From: Suilimivivens sp964393865 | GTDB taxonomy: Bacteria; Bacillota; Clostridia; Lachnospirales; Lachnospiraceae | NCBI GenBank assembly: GCA_964393865.1 | Contig: CAYMUW010000020.1 | Span: forward strand, 1 to 54,654 | Length of the DNA stretch: 54,654 bases | Direction: 5' to 3' | Shown: in pieces, positions 52,280 through 54,654 of the stretch | How positions within the stretch are numbered: position 1 is the first letter of the stretch | Layout of the letters: each line of letters starts with the position of its first letter | The notes under the pieces: generated by a model | Database searches by the model: none | What the model was told of the DNA's origin: nothing | Seen by the model: the letters and a program-made list of their open reading frames with translations, nothing else | Made by a program: the position numbers and the translations under genes

Positions 52280-53788
52280 TTATGCTTCTTCCTTGGCTAT
52301 AGCCTTTTCCTGCATTTCCTGAATAGCGGGATCAAAGGAAAGCATAGGCTTTGCTGAAGGGTCTGTTTTGGTAATCTTGCGGTCTGTATAGTTCTTGGTG
52401 ATGGCAAATACCGTACCGGACAGGCACAGTACACCGATCAGGTTGGGAATCGCCATAAGTGCATTTAAGGTGTCTGCAATCGCCCATGCAAGATCAAAGC
52501 TCATGGTGGCACCGAATACAATGCAGACAACAAAGATAATCTTGTAAACAACAGTTGCCTTTGTACCGAATAAATACTCGCAAGACTTGGTGCCATAGAA
52601 GGACCAGCCAAGAACCGTTGTAAAGGCAAACAGACAGATTGCAATTGCCACGAAGCCTCCGGCAAGAGAGCCAAGACCCTGTGAAAGGGCTTCGCTTACC
52701 AGGGATGCGCCGGTAGCGGATGTAAGGATTTCTCCTGTTTCCAGATTAACCAGACCGGAGCAGAGTACGGTGAAGGCTGTTAAGGTACATACAATAATGG
52801 TATCAAAAAATACTTCAAAAATTCCCCACATACCCTGAATAATCGGTTCTTTTACGTTAGAAGCAGAGTGTACCATAACGGAGGAGCCAAGGCCGGCTTC
52901 GTTAGAGAATACGCCGCGCTTGAATCCCATGGTCATTGCCTGCTTAATCATAATACCGACGGTTGCGCCTGCAATGGGACGAAGTCCAAAGGCGTTAGAG
53001 AAGATGGCGCTGAATACTGCCGGAATGGATGTAATATTTAAGATTAATACAATGATGGTTCCAAGTATGTATGCGCATGCCATGAAGGGAACGATTTTTT
53101 CCGCTACGTTTCCGATTGCCTTGATGCCGCCTAAGATAACAAGAGCGGCAACAACAGCTATAATAATGCCTGTAGCAAGGGGAGGTATTTTAAAGGTATC
53201 CTGCAGAGAGCTTGCAATTTCATGTACCTGCGTCATGTTTCCAATACCGAAGGAGGCCAGAACACAGAAGATTGCAAATAAAATTGCAAGAGGCTTTGCC
53301 AGAATACCAATGACCTTTTTCCCTTTCAGTCCGTCCTGCAGATAGTACATTGCGCCGCCGGACCATTCGTCCTTAGAATTTTTTCTGCGGTAAAAGATAC
53401 CCAGTACATTTTCGGAATAGTTGGTCATCATGCCGAAGATTGCGGAAATCCACATCCAGAATACAGCTCCTGCACCGCCGGTAATAATAGCGCCTGCAAC
53501 ACCGGCAATGTTACCTACACCGATGGTAGCAGCCAGGGCGGTAGAAAGAGCCTGAAACTGGGAAATGGATGCTTCCCCTTTGTCTGTGTGGGCGGTTACA
53601 TGCTTCTTTTTAAAGATTGCCAGAAAGGTTTCATTCATCCAGTGTTTGATCCTTGTAATCTGGAAGAATTTCATGCCTACTGTCATGTAGATGCCGGTAC
53701 CGATAATCAGGATCAGCATGGGAATGCCCCATACCACACCGTTTATGGCACTGTTCACTTGTTCGATGGTGCTCATTACATTTTCCAT
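52280..53788 (-). CDS. Alanine/glycine:cation symporter
   Basis: The 502-residue membrane protein belongs to the AGCS (alanine or glycine:cation symporter) family, which imports small amino acids with sodium or protons. Visible family features are QFQALSTALAATIGVGNIAGVAGAI (in part: STALAATIGVGNIAGVA), FWMWISAIFGM near residue 110, SNEAGLGSSVMVHSAS near residue 295 and about ten membrane helices. Length is usual (450-550). AAAGGAG lies upstream of the ATG at 53788. It is probably monocistronic, with the long upstream region described separately. Alanine versus glycine cannot be told from sequence. Confidence 0.93.
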   Translation of the reverse strand: MENVMSTIEQVNSAINGVVWGIPMLILIIGTGIYMTVGMKFFQITRIKHWMNETFLAIFKKKHVTAHTDKGEASISQFQALSTALAATIGVGNIAGVAGAIITGGAGAVFWMWISAIFGMMTNYSENVLGIFYRRKNSKDEWSGGAMYYLQDGLKGKKVIGILAKPLAILFAIFCVLASFGIGNMTQVHEIASSLQDTFKIPPLATGIIIAVVAALVILGGIKAIGNVAEKIVPFMACAYILGTIIVLILNITSIPAVFSAIFSNAFGLRPIAGATVGIMIKQAMTMGFKRGVFSNEAGLGSSVMVHSASNVKEPIIQGMWGIFEVFFDTIIVCTLTAFTVLCSGLVNLETGEILTSATGASLVSEALSQGLGSLAGGFVAIAICLFAFTTVLGWSFYGTKSCEYLFGTKATVVYKIIFVVCIVFGATMSFDLAWAIADTLNALMAIPNLIGVLCLSGTVFAITKNYTDRKITKTDPSAKPMLSFDPAIQEMQEKAIAKEEA

Positions 53789-53831
53789 AAATAGTCTCCT
53801 TTGTCATAAGAATAGATAGTTGAGAATGAAT

Positions 53832-53860
53832 ATAAAAAAAGAATTTACCTTGTAGTAAAT
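53832..53860 (-). promoter_or_regulatory. Weak hairpin plus U run in the symporter leader, possible attenuator
   Basis: On the minus strand ATTTAC (from 53860) pairs with GTAAAT (ending at 53843), and TTTTTTTAT follows. A short stem makes termination uncertain. Confidence 0.3.
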
Positions 53861-54368
53861 CCTCCAAATAAAGCATGTAATTATTCGGGGGAAAAACAAC
53901 ATAACATAACCTAATACAAATCCCCCGTTGGACGTTTTAGGCTTGAAACAGTATCTTCTTTTCATTTAACTATACAGGAAAAGATATCAAAACACAAGAA
54001 AAAAATAGAAAAAAGATGTTTTTAAGTAACAGTTCAGTAACAGTTCAGACACCCCCTCAAAAAACATGACGAAATTTTGAAAGATTTTTCAAGTTACCCC
54101 AACTCATAATTGTGGATAAAAACCTATGTTTTCCTGTTTTTATAAAAAATGTGGATAACTTTGTGGCGATGCCATGCTAATCCTGCTGTCTTATGATATT
54201 TTTCAGCCGCTGCCTTCTTTTGAAAAGATTTTCTATCCACATCACTTTCTATGCCCGGCCTCTTTTCCACAGTCAAAATGACGAACGCTTCCCTGCTCAA
54301 AATTCGCTTTTTCTCCGCAGTTCTGCTATACTCGTTCATATCAGTATTCAGAAAGGAGGAGAAGCGTC
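53861..54368. other. Non-coding gap between the symporter gene and the transposase
   Basis: The 580-base gap from 53789 has no convincing gene. It holds an inverted repeat CGGGGGA (53888-53894) with TCCCCCG (53928-53934 region) upstream of the symporter, an 11-base tandem repeat GTAACAGTTCA (54026-54036 and 54037-54047), two perfect TGTGGATAA sequences (54111-54119 and 54150-54158) and two near matches (about 54233-54241 and 54263-54271). Most of the part after 54026 probably belongs to the insertion element. Confidence 0.45.
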
Positions 54369-54654
54369 GTGGGTGGTAACTATCAAAAAGGGCTCTACAA
54401 ACAGCTGATGGAAGTCATGTCCAGGGTTGACAGCCTTGAATCTGAGCAGAAACAGAACCATCAGGAAATCAAAAGCCTCACAAGCGAAGTGGTAAGCCTG
54501 CGCAAGGAGAACGCTTCTCTCCGTGAAGAGGTTTCTTCCCTCAAGCAGAAAAATACTGTCCTTACAAAGGAATGTGACAAACTCAAAAATGAAAACAATC
54601 TTCTCCGCAATGATAATGAACGGATGAGAAGGATCCTGAACAATGACAGTTCTA
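54026..54654 (+). mobile_element. Left part of an IS66-like insertion element (edge-truncated)
   Basis: The partial transposase gene from 54369 and the atypical 340 bases upstream suggest the left end of an insertion sequence. The exact left end is not proven; the tandem GTAACAGTTCA at 54026-54047 is the best candidate boundary because the character of the sequence changes there. The right end lies outside the window. Confidence 0.4.
54369..54654 (+). CDS. IS66-like transposase, N-terminal part (cut by window end)
   Basis: The visible 95 codons start at GTG 54369 with GGAGGAG about 9 bases upstream and read MGGNYQKGLYKQLMEVMSRV, then a charged coiled coil (residues about 18-85) and RRILNNDSS at the edge. 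The coiled coil leading into an NNDSS motif is the N-terminal form of IS66-family transposases (a DUF6444-like segment before the usual NSSNSSLPPSSD-type motif), and this is the basis of the call. The catalytic domain is not in the window. Codon choice (CTC, GTC, CGC) differs from the neighbouring genes, which fits a mobile origin. Confidence 0.6.
   Translation, partial: MGGNYQKGLYKQLMEVMSRVDSLESEQKQNHQEIKSLTSEVVSLRKENASLREEVSSLKQKNTVLTKECDKLKNENNLLRNDNERMRRILNNDSS

Noticed and set aside
53789..54000. A glycine riboswitch upstream of the symporter gene
   Set aside because: I looked for the paired aptamer cores expected of glycine riboswitches and did not find them; only a 7-bp inverted repeat and a weak hairpin are present.
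54026..54280. A replication origin (oriC)
   Set aside because: DnaA-box-like sequences are present, but dnaA, dnaN and an AT-rich unwinding region with ordered boxes are missing; the surrounding sequence appears to be part of a mobile element.
54124..54339. A 71-codon minus-strand frame in the gap before the transposase
   Set aside because: It has no RBS and no recognised domain, and its sequence is dominated by DnaA-box-like and IS-end sequence.

Overview
The window reads as an ordinary stretch of chromosome from a flagellated, low-to-mid GC Gram-positive anaerobe of the class Clostridia, most likely a motile member of the Lachnospiraceae. The grounds are the AGGAGG-type ribosome binding sites, TTG and GTG starts, TTGACA/TATAAT promoters, Firmicute gene blocks (mbl-flhO-flhP, comFC-yvyF, cdaA-cdaR-glmM, hprK, rapZ-whiA-crh) and rod, motility and cell-wall genes without outer-membrane genes. 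The species assignment is inference. No CRISPR array, prophage or complete mobile element is visible. The only foreign-looking piece is the start of an IS66-like transposase gene cut by the right edge.

Layout. 1-4.7 kb: a tRNA-Gln(CTG), a secreted protein built of four tandem repeats, an acyl-ACP thioesterase, an S1-domain regulator (CvfB), a CPBP membrane protease and an antisense yjfB motility gene. 4.7-10.1 kb: a PucR/CdaR-type regulator, then ftsE-ftsX with a coiled-coil M23 peptidase and an S41 protease (division and cell-wall hydrolysis). 10.1-15.2 kb: uvrB-uvrA, preceded by a LexA-box-like palindrome. 15.3-18.4 kb: mbl with flagellar rod genes flhO, flhP and a short flgJ. 18.5-28.8 kb: a long co-directional run of recD2, comFC, yvyF, two unknown membrane proteins, cdaA-cdaR-glmM (c-di-AMP synthesis and amino-sugar precursor), an HPr protein and leuA. 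28.8-31.2 kb, minus strand: two DUF3048 lipoproteins in tandem. 31.4-37.5 kb: rfbD, a PAP2-like protein, a divergent AraC regulator and a GDP-L-fucose cluster (gmd, large membrane protein, fcl). 37.6-39.2 kb, minus strand: pyrG with a hairpin-containing leader. 39.4-45.2 kb: a DUF1846 protein, ftsH with a repeat-bearing tail, uvrC. 45.2-52.2 kb: hprK, glk, murB, rapZ, whiA, a Crh-like HPr, a lipid kinase and a DUF1189 protein. 52.3-53.8 kb, minus strand: an alanine/glycine:cation symporter. 53.8-54.65 kb: a 580-base gap with DnaA-box-like sequences, then the transposase start.

How it fits together. Several blocks serve the envelope: FtsEX with its M23 partner, Mbl, GlmM, MurB, RapZ-type control, and activated deoxysugars for surface polysaccharide. 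A second theme is carbon sensing: HPr kinase/phosphorylase, ROK glucokinase, one HPr with His15 and Ser46, and one Crh-like protein with Glu15 and Ser46. UvrA, UvrB and UvrC are all present but lie in two separate places. The most interesting points are the structured intergenic element after the thioesterase gene, the His-less Crh-like protein next to rapZ-whiA without a yvcK gene between them, the two unknown membrane proteins joined to the c-di-AMP operon, and the shared regulatory region between the AraC gene and gmd.
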